A stretch of 36,232 nt of DNA from Bacteroidales bacterium. Its GTDB lineage: Bacteria > Bacteroidota > Bacteroidia > Bacteroidales > JAAYUG01. The translations under genes were made by a program, and so were the position numbers. This document shows, one piece after another, positions 24,818 through 33,400 of the stretch; position 1 is the first letter of the stretch; each line of letters starts with the position of its first letter. The stretch covers positions 1 through 36,232 of the forward strand of contig JAAYUG010000091.1 of assembly GCA_012517825.1 (NCBI GenBank), read 5' to 3'. The notes under the pieces were generated by a model, which saw only the letters and a program-made list of their open reading frames with translations, did no database searches and was not told the DNA's origin.

Positions 24818-27244
24818 TTAATCCATGAGTGCCAGCTTAAATACTTCCATTATATTGCTTACATAATGGAAGGTGATTCCTCTCAGGTATATCTCGTTGA
24901 TTTCACTTATATCTTTGCGGTTTTCTTCGGAGAGAATAATGTCTGTAATCCCGGCGCGTTTGGCTGCCAGTATTTTTTCCTTGATACCGCCCACGGGCAA
25001 TACTCTTCCCACCAGGGTAATTTCACCTGTCATGGCCAGGAAGGGCTTAACTTTACGCTGGGTAATTGCCGAAGCGATGGATGTGGCCATGGTGATCCCG
25101 GCCGAAGGGCCGTCCTTTGGAATGGCTCCTTCAGGAACATGCACGTGAAGATCATGGTTTTCGAAAAAGTCGGCCGGAATGGAAAGTGACTCGGCATGCG
25201 CTCTTACATATTCCAGGGCTATGGTAGCCGATTCCTTCATCACATCACCCAGGTTCCCGGTAAGGGTGAGTTTACCTTTTCCTTTGCTGATACTTGTTTC
25301 AACAAAAAGGATTTCTCCTCCCACCGATGTCCAGGCCAGCCCACAAACCACTCCGGGAATTTCGTTCCCGATGTACTTTTCTTTGATGTATTTCGGAGGG
25401 CCCAGAATTTTTTCAATGGTGGCTATATCGGGCGAAGAATCGGGTTTTCTTCCGAAGGCAATTTCACGGGCATAATGGCGCATGATTTTAGCCAGGGTCT
25501 TATCAAGCTCGCGGACGCCTGATTCCCGCGTATACTTTTCAATAATGTACTCCAGCACCTCCGGTTTAATGTCAACCTGTTTTTTCTTCAGACCATGGGC
25601 TTCAAGCTGCTTGGGAATCAGATGCCGGCGGGCAATTTCTATCTTTTCTTCCACAATATATCCGCTCACTTCAATCAGTTCCATGCGGTCGAGCAAAGCA
25701 GGCTGAATGGTTGCAGTAGTATTGGCCGTAGCAATGAAAAGCACCTTCGACAGATCATATTCCATTTCAAGGTAGTTGTCGTAGAAGGCATTGTTCTGTT
25801 CCGGATCGAGCACTTCAAGCAAAGCAGAAGATGGATCCCCGCGGAAATCCTGCCCTACCTTATCCACCTCATCGAGGACAAAAACCGGATTGGAGGATTT
25901 GGCCTTTTTAATGTTCTGGATAATTCGTCCGGGCATAGCACCGATATAGGTTTTTCTGTGCCCCCGTATTTCTGCCTCATCATGAAGTCCGCCAAGTGAC
26001 ATTCTGACATATTTTCTGCCAAGGGCACGTGCAATGGATTTGCCCAGTGAAGTTTTACCCACGCCGGGAGGACCGTAAAGGCAGAGAATGGGTGATTTCA
26101 TATCTCCTTTGAGCTTCAGCACGGCCAGGTGTTCAAGAATCCTTTCCTTTACCTTTTCCAGGCCGAAATGATCCTGATTGAGAATCTGTTCTGCCTTTGC
26201 CAGGTCAAAACGGTCTTTGGTATAATATTGCCAGGGAAGTTCCAGCAGGGTGTACAGGTAGTTCAACTGGACGGAATACTCGGCAGATGCCGGATTGATT
26301 CGCTGCAGTTTATCCAGTTCTTTTTCAAATGTTTCAGCGACTTCGCGGCTCCATTTCTTACGTGCCGCTTTCTTCTGCATTTCTTCAATTTCCTGTTCAA
26401 GAGGATTTCCGCCCAGTTCGTTCTGGATGGTTTTCATCTGCTGGTGCAGAAGGTATTCTCTCTGCTGCTGGTCGAGTTCTGATTTAACTTTTGCCTGGAT
26501 ATCGTTTTTCAGTTCGAGCATTTGCACCTGCCGGTTAAGATATTCCAGCAGGCGGTGCGCCCGTTTCTTCAAATCGTTTATTTCCAGCAGTCTCTGTTTT
26601 TCCTGTGTGGTGAGTTCGCTGTTGGAACTGATAAAGTTGATCAGAAACGAAGAGCTTTCGATATTTTTAACTGCAAACGAAGTTTCCGGAGGAATGTTTG
26701 TCGAAAGCTGGATTATCCGGAGAGCAGTTTCTTTAAGGCTTTCTACCAGCGCCTGGTATTCGGCATTGTTCGGGCTGGGGTGTACATCTTTCAATTCATG
26801 CACCCTGGCTGTAATATACGGCTCTTCCGAAAGGATTTCATCAATGGCAAACCGTTTTTTTCCCTGGATAATCACCGATGTGCCTCCATCGGGCATTTCA
26901 AGAATTTTCACCAGCTGGGCTACAGTGCCAATTTTATAGAGATCGTCATGATGGGGCTCCTCGGCATCGGGGTCTTTCTGGGCAACCGTTCCGATAATCC
27001 GGTCTTTCTTATACACTTCACGGATGAGGCGGATGCTTTTTTCCCTTCCTACCGTTATAGGAAGAACGACCCCGGGGAAAAGCACGGTATTGCGGAGAGG
27101 CAAAATCGGCAATTGTTCAGGAACTTGCGATTTGTTCAGATGATTCTCATCCTCTTCGGCAATCAGGGGTATGAAGTCGGAGTTTTCGTCAACAGGTCCG
27201 GAGATATAAATGTTTTTAAAACGCTGGTCAATACTATCACTCAT
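24818..27244 (-). CDS. lon: ATP-dependent protease Lon
   Basis: LonA degrades misfolded and short-lived proteins in the cytoplasm. The 808-residue product has the N-domain (residues 40-240, [19 protein letters not shown]), a coiled-coil linker, the AAA module with Walker [12 protein letters not shown] near residue 390 and Walker B FVLDEVDK, and the Ser-Lys protease domain. Its catalytic serine is in [11 protein letters not shown], with lysine in [11 protein letters not shown]. The N-terminal 35 residues are an acidic lead. An AGGAGG sits 11 bases before the ATG, uncommon in this window. A TAACTTTG box at 27332-27325 may be the promoter. Catalytic residues are intact. Confidence 0.97.
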   Translation of the reverse strand: MSDSIDQRFKNIYISGPVDENSDFIPLIAEEDENHLNKSQVPEQLPILPLRNTVLFPGVVLPITVGREKSIRLIREVYKKDRIIGTVAQKDPDAEEPHHDDLYKIGTVAQLVKILEMPDGGTSVIIQGKKRFAIDEILSEEPYITARVHELKDVHPSPNNAEYQALVESLKETALRIIQLSTNIPPETSFAVKNIESSSFLINFISSNSELTTQEKQRLLEINDLKKRAHRLLEYLNRQVQMLELKNDIQAKVKSELDQQQREYLLHQQMKTIQNELGGNPLEQEIEEMQKKAARKKWSREVAETFEKELDKLQRINPASAEYSVQLNYLYTLLELPWQYYTKDRFDLAKAEQILNQDHFGLEKVKERILEHLAVLKLKGDMKSPILCLYGPPGVGKTSLGKSIARALGRKYVRMSLGGLHDEAEIRGHRKTYIGAMPGRIIQNIKKAKSSNPVFVLDEVDKVGQDFRGDPSSALLEVLDPEQNNAFYDNYLEMEYDLSKVLFIATANTTATIQPALLDRMELIEVSGYIVEEKIEIARRHLIPKQLEAHGLKKKQVDIKPEVLEYIIEKYTRESGVRELDKTLAKIMRHYAREIAFGRKPDSSPDIATIEKILGPPKYIKEKYIGNEIPGVVCGLAWTSVGGEILFVETSISKGKGKLTLTGNLGDVMKESATIALEYVRAHAESLSIPADFFENHDLHVHVPEGAIPKDGPSAGITMATSIASAITQRKVKPFLAMTGEITLVGRVLPVGGIKEKILAAKRAGITDIILSEENRKDISEINEIYLRGITFHYVSNIMEVFKLALMD

Positions 27245-27255
27245 ACTATTTTTTT

Positions 27256-27261
27256 CCTCCT
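27256..27261 (-). promoter_or_regulatory. Shine-Dalgarno sequence of lon
   Basis: The minus strand has AGGAGG 11 bases before the lon ATG. Most genes in this window have no such site, consistent with Bacteroidota initiation that relies little on it. The spacing is somewhat long. Confidence 0.5.
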
Positions 27262-27324
27262 GCTATGTCAGTTTGTCGTAAAGGAATACCAACAAGCATT
27301 ATGTCAATAATTATGCCATTCATA

Positions 27325-27332
27325 CAAAGTTA
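27325..27332 (-). promoter_or_regulatory. Possible -7 element for lon
   Basis: On the minus strand the bases read TAACTTTG, a full TAnnTTTG match 80 bases before the lon ATG and overlapping the stop codon of the GlmU-like gene. No clear -33 TTTG is found within the expected distance. Confidence 0.35.
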
Positions 27333-28529
27333 AAGAATACCGGCTTTTTGCCGATACTTTCCGGTAAGGTTAAACACGTCATGAAGAATCTGCTCATCGA
27401 TAGCGGTCATGGTTCTATTCCTTCGTTCCATCATCCTCCGGGCCGTTTCAATTGCCTTTTCCGGCTGAAAGGTTTTCCAATCTGAGGGTCCGCCCCAGCT
27501 GAAAGAAGGAATAAACTTGGGAAGAAACCCGGCACCAAATGCATTTACACTCACTCCTGCCACGGTACCGGTATTAAACATGGAAGAAATACCGCATTTG
27601 CTGTAATCTCCCATCATGAGGCCACAGAACTGCAAGCCTGTTTCGGTGAATTCTTCCTCTGCATAACTCCAGACGCGCACAGGAGCATAGTTGTTTTTGA
27701 GATTGGAGCAGTTGGTGTTGGCTCCCATGTTTACCCATTCGCCAATTACTGCATTACCGATGAACCCGTCATGGGCTTTGTTGGAATTGCCAAATACAAT
27801 GCAGTTATTCACTTCCCCTCCGATTTTGCACCCCGGGCCGAATGTGGTAGCACCATAAATGCGTGCTCCCATTTTGATGACAGAGTGTTCGCCAAGGTAA
27901 AGCGGGCCGCGGATCAGCGCTCCCTCCATGATTTCTGCATGCCGGGAAATATAAATCGGGCCGGTCTCCGTATTCATGATGCAGGGTGCCACAATCGCAC
28001 CTTCCTCTATGAAAATCTGTTGTCCGATGCAGGTTACGTGCGAAGGGAGGGTAGCAGACACTTTGTTGCTGGTAAAAAGGGTGAAATCGGAAAGAAAAAC
28101 ATCCCTGTTCATGCGATAAAGTTCCCAGGTGCGGTGCATAATGAGCGGATTGCCATCAAATTGCAGGGTCCTGAAAGGAGGAATTTTTCCCTGGACAAAT
28201 TGTTCGGCATCGTATCCGTTCAGGCGAAGAGCCAGTATTTTCTGATCCTTCATCAGGGCTTCCCTTTTTCCGAGACTGGCGAGCCGTTCAGCCAGGCCGT
28301 TATACGGCAATACGGCGCTGTTAATCAGTATGTTGTCGTCAGTAAGTTCCAGCGGATATTTTTTCTGCAGGTGATTTTCAGCGGCGATGGAACAGGTTTT
28401 TCCGAGGATTTTTTCCCAGCGCATGCGGTTAGAAGCCATACCCAGCCAGATTTCAGCAACTGGCCTGGTAAAGGTAAAAGGCCGCAGGTGAATCCGCGCA
28501 TCATCCTCAAAAAGAACCGGATGCATATT
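27330..28529 (-). CDS. GlmU-like nucleotidyltransferase/acyltransferase family protein
   Basis: The 399-residue protein (from MNMHPVLFED) fits the Bacteroidota GlmU-like family (TIGR03991), proposed to make UDP-N-acetylglucosamine from glucosamine-1-phosphate. The N-terminal half carries LRPFTFTRPVAEIWLG, a divergent nucleotidyltransferase start that lacks the standard GxGTRM loop. The C-terminal half has hexapeptide turns typical of a left-handed beta helix (IYISRHAEIMEGALIRG, IKMGARIYGATTFGPG, GEVNNCIVFGNSNKAHDG, VINMGANTNCSN-like). Activity in the window is not shown. ATG 28541 would leave only two bases after the rpmE2 hairpin, so 28529 is preferred. It is followed by lon after 85 bases. 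Confidence 0.83.
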   Translation of the reverse strand, partial: NMHPVLFEDDARIHLRPFTFTRPVAEIWLGMASNRMRWEKILGKTCSIAAENHLQKKYPLELTDDNILINSAVLPYNGLAERLASLGKREALMKDQKILALRLNGYDAEQFVQGKIPPFRTLQFDGNPLIMHRTWELYRMNRDVFLSDFTLFTSNKVSATLPSHVTCIGQQIFIEEGAIVAPCIMNTETGPIYISRHAEIMEGALIRGPLYLGEHSVIKMGARIYGATTFGPGCKIGGEVNNCIVFGNSNKAHDGFIGNAVIGEWVNMGANTNCSNLKNNYAPVRVWSYAEEEFTETGLQFCGLMMGDYSKCGISSMFNTGTVAGVSVNAFGAGFLPKFIPSFSWGGPSDWKTFQPEKAIETARRMMERRNRTMTAIDEQILHDVFNLTGKYRQKAGIL

Positions 28530-28543
28530 CATAGAATACAAAA

Positions 28544-28574
28544 GGGTGTCATGCCCCTCAGGCCGATGACACCC
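28544..28574 (-). terminator. Rho-independent terminator after rpmE2
   Basis: On the minus strand GGGTGTCAT (28574-28566) pairs with ATGACACCC (28552-28544), with a short inner GCC/GGC stem in the 13-base loop, then TTTTG. It ends 15 bases before the start of the GlmU-like gene, close enough to affect its transcription. Confidence 0.8.
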
Positions 28575-28596
28575 CGGTTATGAAAAGTAAGTTCTC

Positions 28597-28860
28597 CTAT
28601 TTGTTTTTCTTTTCCAGATGGTTCTTGTAACGGTTCATGAACTTGTCAACACGTCCGGCTGTGTCAACCAGCTTCATCTTACCCGTGTAAAAGGGATGGG
28701 AAGTATTGGAAATTTCCAGCTTTACCAGCGGATATTCCACACCGTCAATCTCAATGGTTTCCCTTGTGGCAACAGTTGACTTGCTGATAAACGTAGTGCC
28801 GTTCGACATGTCTTTGAACACAACCAGCCGGTAGTTCTTCGGATGAATATCCTTCTTCAT
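28597..28860 (-). CDS. rpmE2: 50S ribosomal protein L31 type B
   Basis: L31 bridges the ribosomal subunits. The 87-residue product starts [19 protein letters not shown] and continues with [13 protein letters not shown], then the conserved [11 protein letters not shown] and [10 protein letters not shown]. It has no Cys, so it is the zinc-free (C-minus) type B. In Bacteria this form can replace zinc-binding L31 when zinc is scarce; whether another copy exists is not visible here. It has its own TTTG-N18-TATCTTTG promoter and a terminator, so it is a single-gene unit. The end is Lys-rich, as in other type B proteins. Confidence 0.96.
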   Translation of the reverse strand: MKKDIHPKNYRLVVFKDMSNGTTFISKSTVATRETIEIDGVEYPLVKLEISNTSHPFYTGKMKLVDTAGRVDKFMNRYKNHLEKKNK

Positions 28861-28887
28861 AAAATCAGCTCTTTAATTTTTGGCTTG

Positions 28888-28917
28888 CAAAGATAATGAA
28901 AAAAACAATATTTCAAA
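28888..28917 (-). promoter_or_regulatory. Promoter of rpmE2
   Basis: The minus strand has TTTG (28917-28914), an 18-base spacer, and TATCTTTG (28895-28888), an exact match to TAnnTTTG. The rpmE2 ATG is 27 bases beyond. The -33 element sits just two bases from the stop of the preceding GNAT gene. Confidence 0.68.
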
Positions 28918-28918
28918 T

Positions 28919-30136
28919 TCATTCTTCAACATGATGTTGACGGATATCAAATCTGGAAGCTTTTTCAACCGCCTCGGGCATAAACCTTTTGAAGGGTCTG
29001 GTTGGGTCGAAAAGATACCGGTAGGTAACGTGGATTTTGGCCAGTCTTGCTCCGACGGCTTCGTAAAGGGAGCGCATTTTGGGATTAAAGTCGCCCACCC
29101 ATGATAATTCAATTTCCTTATAGTGAAGATAAGGTTTGCTGAAAAAAACCTTTTCAAGTTGCCGGAAGATGGCCGATTCCACGCCCGTATTCTGGAATCG
29201 CGGCACTACGCCCGCCACCATGGCCCTTACCCGGTTGATTTTTTTGGTTTTCTTGTAATAAAAGAACCTGATCATATTCCAGAGGTTCATTTTTCCGTTG
29301 AAATGTTTCAGGATCTGGTTGATATCGGGAAACATGATGAAGAATCCTATGGGTTCATCATCGTGATAGGCAAACCAAACCAGATTTTCATCTATAACAA
29401 ATCGGGCTTTGTTAATGGTATTGCGTACGGTCTGGGGATCAAGAGGCGTATAGTCTTCCTTGAACACCGCCCAGGCTTCGTTGTAAATCTTCACCATGTC
29501 GGCAATGAACTTATCCTGTTCCCTGAAAGTGAAGTGTTTGAAGCGGAAATTCTGCCGGCGGCTGATCCAGTCAGCTATTTTCCAGAATCGTTCCGGGAAA
29601 GGTTTGCGTATATCAAGGTGGTAGCTGAACTGCCGGAAATATTCTTTAAAGCCGTACTCTTCGAAAAGGTTTCGGTAATAAGGAAGGTGGTAAGGCATGC
29701 CCATGCCGGGATGGGTGAATCCTTCAATGAGCAGTCCCCAGTTGCTGTCGTTTTCACCGAAATTGATGGGGCCGTCCATGGCTTCCATTCCTTTTGACCG
29801 GAGCCATTCGCGGGCGGTGTCAAACAAAAGGCGGGAAGCTTCTGTGCTGTTGATGCATTCAAACATTCCAATTCCGCCGGTAGGCTGGTCATTTTCGTAT
29901 GCTTTAATGCGGTTGTAAAAGGCGGCAATTCTGCCAACAGGGTTGCCTTTGTCGTCCAGCAGAATCCATCGGTCGGCTTCTCCGTCCTTAAGAAAATTAT
30001 TCTCTTCCGGATTGAACCGTGATTCAGTTTCCGAATCAAGCGGACAAACCCACCAGGGGTCGTTTTTGTATATGATTCTGGGCACCTCCAGAAAAAGAGA
30101 ACGTGTCTTCCTGTCGCGTACCGGTAATATTTTCAT
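28919..30136 (-). CDS. GNAT-like N-acetyltransferase family protein (uncharacterised)
   Basis: The 405-residue protein begins MKILPVRDRKTRSLFLEVPRIIY, then NDPWWVCPLDSE. These are marks of a Bacteroidota family in the GNAT superfamily, annotated only as hypothetical or N-acetyltransferase. Residues 55-75 (DRWILLDDKGNPVGRIAAFY) and 205-345 (FIADMVKIYNEAW, FAYHDDEPIGFFIMFPD, ARAMVAGVVPRFQNTGVESAIF-like) look like two halves of a GNAT fold. The A/G-rich CoA loop is VVPRFQNTGV. The substrate is unknown. It follows the SufS-like gene by 54 bases on the same strand. Confidence 0.78.
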   Translation of the reverse strand: MKILPVRDRKTRSLFLEVPRIIYKNDPWWVCPLDSETESRFNPEENNFLKDGEADRWILLDDKGNPVGRIAAFYNRIKAYENDQPTGGIGMFECINSTEASRLLFDTAREWLRSKGMEAMDGPINFGENDSNWGLLIEGFTHPGMGMPYHLPYYRNLFEEYGFKEYFRQFSYHLDIRKPFPERFWKIADWISRRQNFRFKHFTFREQDKFIADMVKIYNEAWAVFKEDYTPLDPQTVRNTINKARFVIDENLVWFAYHDDEPIGFFIMFPDINQILKHFNGKMNLWNMIRFFYYKKTKKINRVRAMVAGVVPRFQNTGVESAIFRQLEKVFFSKPYLHYKEIELSWVGDFNPKMRSLYEAVGARLAKIHVTYRYLFDPTRPFKRFMPEAVEKASRFDIRQHHVEE

Positions 30137-30190
30137 AGCATCCTGTTTTGTCTGCCGCCGGCTGAACCTGATTTTCGCCTGAACTTGCCA

Positions 30191-31672
30191 TCAGAGGGTG
30201 TACCATTTTTTCAGATAATCAGGCTGCGCTTCAGCGTGTTTCACATGAAAAAACTCGTTTTTCCTTGGATTGTAAATATAATCTTTTTTCCAGGCATCAA
30301 TGTTTTGAATAACGGCACGAAGGCTGTCGGTGAAATAGACGATTTCTTCGTTGGTGGTAGTAGGATGCAGAGACCATCTCACCCATCCCGGCTTTTTGGA
30401 AAGATCGCCTGAATTGATGAGCTGGGTAATTTCACGGGATTTTTCATAGCTCACTTCCAGCAGATAATGGCCGTAAGTTCCTGCACAGGCACATCCTCCC
30501 CTTACCTGAATTCCGAACCGGTCGTTTAAAAGTCGTACAATCAGGTTAAAATGAATTTCGGGATGATAGAAGGAAAAAATGGGCAGTCGTTCTTCCACCT
30601 TGTCGGCAAGAATTTTTATTCCGGGCACTTTGCGAAGTTCATTCAGGGCAAGCCGGGTAATTTCCTTTTCTCTTGCGGCCATGATCACCGGGTTCATTTG
30701 TTCTTTCAACCGTATGGCGAGGGCTGCGCGTATTGCCTGCAGAAAGCCCGGCGTGCCACCGTCTTCCCTTGCCTCAATGTCATCCACATACTTGTAGCTT
30801 CCCCAGGGATTGGTCCAGTCAACCGTACCGCCACCCGGCTGGTCAGGTACTTCGGAATGGTAGAGGCTTCGGTCAAATATCAGAACGCCTGAAGAACCGG
30901 GGCCACCAAGAAATTTATGCGGGGAGAAATAGATGGCATCGAGTTTTTCCATGGGATCGGAAGGATGCATGTCGATGATATCGTATGGGGCCGAAGCGGC
31001 AAAGTCAATAAAAACTATTCCTCCGTTTTCGTGCATGATGCGCGCCAGTTCCCGGTAAGGCGGCCGGATCCCCGTAACATTTGAACAGGCGGTAAATGCT
31101 CCGATCTTAAATGGCCGGTCTTTGTATTTTCTTATTTCTTCCCGCAAAACATCCGGATTTACAAGCAGGTCGGGTGTAGGCGGAAGAATGACCACGTCAG
31201 CCATGGTCTCATACCACGAGGTGTGGTTCGAATGGTGCTCCATGTGGGTTATGAAAACAACCGGACGATCCGGCAGTTTGAAACATTCCTTTACATGCAC
31301 CCGGGAACACCCTTTGAGGGAAAGAATCCGCTGAAGCTTGTTCACTACTGTTGTCATTCCTGAACCGGCAGTGATGATAACATCGTTTGGTCCGGCATGA
31401 ACATGCTCCTTAATAATACGGTGTGCCTCATGATATGCCAGAGTCATCCTTGTACCGGTTTCCGTGGTCTCTGAATGCGTGTTGCCGACAAAAGGGCCGA
31501 ATTCTTCCAGAAGTTTCTGTTCAATCGGATGATAAAGGCGTCCGCTGGCCGTCCAGTCGGCATAAACCACCTTTTGCCTTCCATACGGCGATTCAAAGCT
31601 GGCATCAATGCCCACAATCTTTTCCCGGTACGGTCTGAAATACTCTTCGAGGTTTCCTTCTTCCCGGTTCAT
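30191..31672 (-). CDS. Class V aminotransferase-fold PLP enzyme, SufS/cysteine desulfurase-like
   Basis: The 493-residue protein has the fold type I features of the NifS/SufS class: HMEHHSNHTSWYE near residue 142, then FIDFAASAPYD with the PLP Asp. The PLP lysine is in SPHKFLGGPGSSG near residue 253, and a cysteine-rich loop RGGCACAGTYG near residue 400 could hold the persulfide Cys. It may therefore be a cysteine desulfurase or selenocysteine lyase. No sufBCDE or iscU genes are near, and it is longer than SufS (about 405 residues), with an N-terminal stretch of about 30 and a C-terminal extension of about 60 residues. The start ATG 31672 (MNREEGN) is used; 31693 would add seven residues. Confidence 0.87.
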   Translation of the reverse strand: MNREEGNLEEYFRPYREKIVGIDASFESPYGRQKVVYADWTASGRLYHPIEQKLLEEFGPFVGNTHSETTETGTRMTLAYHEAHRIIKEHVHAGPNDVIITAGSGMTTVVNKLQRILSLKGCSRVHVKECFKLPDRPVVFITHMEHHSNHTSWYETMADVVILPPTPDLLVNPDVLREEIRKYKDRPFKIGAFTACSNVTGIRPPYRELARIMHENGGIVFIDFAASAPYDIIDMHPSDPMEKLDAIYFSPHKFLGGPGSSGVLIFDRSLYHSEVPDQPGGGTVDWTNPWGSYKYVDDIEAREDGGTPGFLQAIRAALAIRLKEQMNPVIMAAREKEITRLALNELRKVPGIKILADKVEERLPIFSFYHPEIHFNLIVRLLNDRFGIQVRGGCACAGTYGHYLLEVSYEKSREITQLINSGDLSKKPGWVRWSLHPTTTNEEIVYFTDSLRAVIQNIDAWKKDYIYNPRKNEFFHVKHAEAQPDYLKKWYTL

Positions 31673-31736
31673 AATACACCTGTTTAGGTTCAAAGATCAT
31701 TAAAAAAACGTAAACAGAAAGTGTTATATATCACCA

Positions 31737-33077
31737 TCAGTAGGTAGGAATGATTCTCCGGTCAATCAGTACGAACAAAATAATGATCAGGGCAGAATAC
31801 ATCAGGTGCAATTTAACAGGTATATAGGATTGGGGAGGTATTTTCAGGTGGAAGTAGTTATAGGCTATCAGAACAATTTTTTCGAGGACAAAAATGATCA
31901 CCGTGGCCAGAGGAACTCCCTGAAGGCCGTAAAACTGAATCAGGAAAAGACTCAATGCTACATTCAGAAAAATTTCCACCACGGAAACCCACATCATCAC
32001 ACTGGTTTTGCGCAGTCCGATGAGAATGGTCTGTGGGAAAACCAAGCGGCTGATTATCAGCAAAAGATAAATCATAAAAATATCTGACCCACGTCGGAAG
32101 GCCGGATTGAAAAGATGGATAAACAGCCAGTTGCTGAAAAGGAGCAGAACCATGGATAGAGGAAAGAGCGCATTGATGAGCCGGATGGATTTGTGCCTGA
32201 TTTTTTTCAGCACTTCTGAAATGTTGCCCGTGGTGGAAAATTCAGGAATCATGGCGGCATGCAGACCGTTGGCCAGCATGACGACCAGGGGGAATTCCTT
32301 GGCACCATAACGGAAATAGGCAAAATCTTTTGCATTGAATTTGTTGGCCACAATGAACCCATCAATATACTGTGCCGAACCGCTGAGCAGGGTGCTGATA
32401 ATCAACGGCCAGGCATAATGCAGATGGGTCTTCATGAATTCCCATGAAAAAACCGGTTCAGCATATTTAACCAGCAAAAAAACCAACCAGATTACCCTTG
32501 GAATAGTAGCAATAATAAGTCCTGTAAATGCTTCCTTTATTCCCATGCCCAGCCAGACCGGAATCAAAGTGCCGGCCAGAATAAGGGCATGGCTCAGAAA
32601 ACCATACAGCAAAACCAGGGATGATTTATTCCGGAGGATATAAATGTATTCAATCAGGTTTGAAGGGTTGCTGATCAGGAAATAGATAAGCACCAGACCA
32701 AAATAAGGGACTTTCTTTGCTTCACTGAAAACATGCAGGTTCCCCTGGAGGGTCAGCCCGAAAATGACGAAGAGCAGACTGAACAGGCACAACAGCAGGA
32801 ATGCGTTCCAGATTTCCGGAGATTTGCGGTCGGTTTTGATTCCGGGGAAAACGGGATTGCTGTTGTAGAGCGATAAAAACGACTGAATAATTCCGGTCAC
32901 CCAAAAGAAACTGGCAATATTCACCATAAACATCATGAGCTCAAAATCGCCGATATCTTTGGGGCTGTAAAACTTCGACAAGGCAATACTGACAAGCAGA
33001 AAGGTAGTAAAGCGCAACAGATTGTATATCTGCAGGCTGGAGATATTGTTGACGTATTTTCCTGCTTGAAATTTCAA
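31737..33077 (-). CDS. Oligosaccharide flippase/polysaccharide biosynthesis protein, TTG start
   Basis: This 446-residue integral membrane protein has about 12-14 hydrophobic spans and the MATE/MVF-type N-terminus (NNISSLQIYNLLRFTTFLLVS, then FYSPKDIGDFELMMFMVN). It resembles Wzx-like flippases that move lipid-linked glycans across the inner membrane. The first codon is TTG at 33077-33075. A stop lies two codons upstream, and the first in-frame ATG is near residue 48, past conserved sequence, so TTG is the likely start. No glycosyltransferase cluster accompanies it, so the substrate is not deducible. It lies upstream of the SufS-like gene by 64 bases. Confidence 0.85.
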   Translation of the reverse strand: MKFQAGKYVNNISSLQIYNLLRFTTFLLVSIALSKFYSPKDIGDFELMMFMVNIASFFWVTGIIQSFLSLYNSNPVFPGIKTDRKSPEIWNAFLLLCLFSLLFVIFGLTLQGNLHVFSEAKKVPYFGLVLIYFLISNPSNLIEYIYILRNKSSLVLLYGFLSHALILAGTLIPVWLGMGIKEAFTGLIIATIPRVIWLVFLLVKYAEPVFSWEFMKTHLHYAWPLIISTLLSGSAQYIDGFIVANKFNAKDFAYFRYGAKEFPLVVMLANGLHAAMIPEFSTTGNISEVLKKIRHKSIRLINALFPLSMVLLLFSNWLFIHLFNPAFRRGSDIFMIYLLLIISRLVFPQTILIGLRKTSVMMWVSVVEIFLNVALSLFLIQFYGLQGVPLATVIIFVLEKIVLIAYNYFHLKIPPQSYIPVKLHLMYSALIIILFVLIDRRIIPTY

Positions 33078-33140
33078 CCTTTATCTGTCAGAAAAACAAG
33101 GGCATAAAGATACACATTTTCCTGAGACCTTTTTCCCTGG

Positions 33141-33172
33141 TTTGTACACTAAAAAATTAATTCTTAATTTTG
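33141..33172 (+). promoter_or_regulatory. Promoter of tRNA-His
   Basis: TTTG at 33141-33144, a 20-base spacer and TAATTTTG at 33165-33172 match both halves of the Bacteroidota promoter. The tRNA gene begins 43 bases after. This is one of the two best promoter matches in the window. Confidence 0.72.
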
Positions 33173-33214
33173 CATTCCCTTTCAGGATGTTTAAGAAATT
33201 ATCCTGAAAACATG

Positions 33215-33288
33215 GTGGATGTAGCTCAGTTGGTTAGAGTGCCAGATTGTGGCTCTGGAGGTCGCCGGTTCGAGCCCGGTCTTCCACC
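33215..33288 (+). tRNA. tRNA-His (anticodon GTG)
   Basis: The 74 bases fold into a cloverleaf. The D arm is GCTC/GAGT, and the anticodon stem CCAGA/TCTGG (33242-33246 with 33254-33258) has loop TTGTGGC and anticodon GTG at 33249-33251. The variable loop is AGGTC, and the T arm is GCCGG/CCGGT with TTCGAGC. The acceptor stem GTGGATG/CTTCCAC has one T-T mismatch at pair 6-67. The base before the start is G (33214), matching the extra G-1 found in tRNA-His, opposite C73. CCA is not encoded. A perfect 13-bp terminator follows. Confidence 0.96.
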
Positions 33289-33311
33289 CTTACGGAAGTA
33301 AGAAAACACGA

Positions 33312-33351
33312 ACAGACGGTTGACGAACATTGTCAACCGTCTGTCGCTTTT
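33312..33351 (+). terminator. Rho-independent terminator after tRNA-His
   Basis: ACAGACGGTTGAC (33312-33324) pairs perfectly over 13 bp with GTCAACCGTCTGT (33332-33344) around a 7-base loop, followed by CGCTTTT. It lies 23 bases after the end of the tRNA. Confidence 0.88.
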
Positions 33352-33400
33352 GAAGGGCCTCGGGTTCCTGCTTCGTACAGCTAATTCCTCTAATAAAACT

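Noticed and set aside
26295-27310. Two long plus-strand ORFs opposite lon
   Set aside because: Antisense to the intact lon gene; compositions rich in Ser/Phe/Cys as expected for shadows.
29123-29797. 224-codon plus-strand ORF
   Set aside because: Antisense to the GNAT-like gene, which has a coherent protein on the minus strand.
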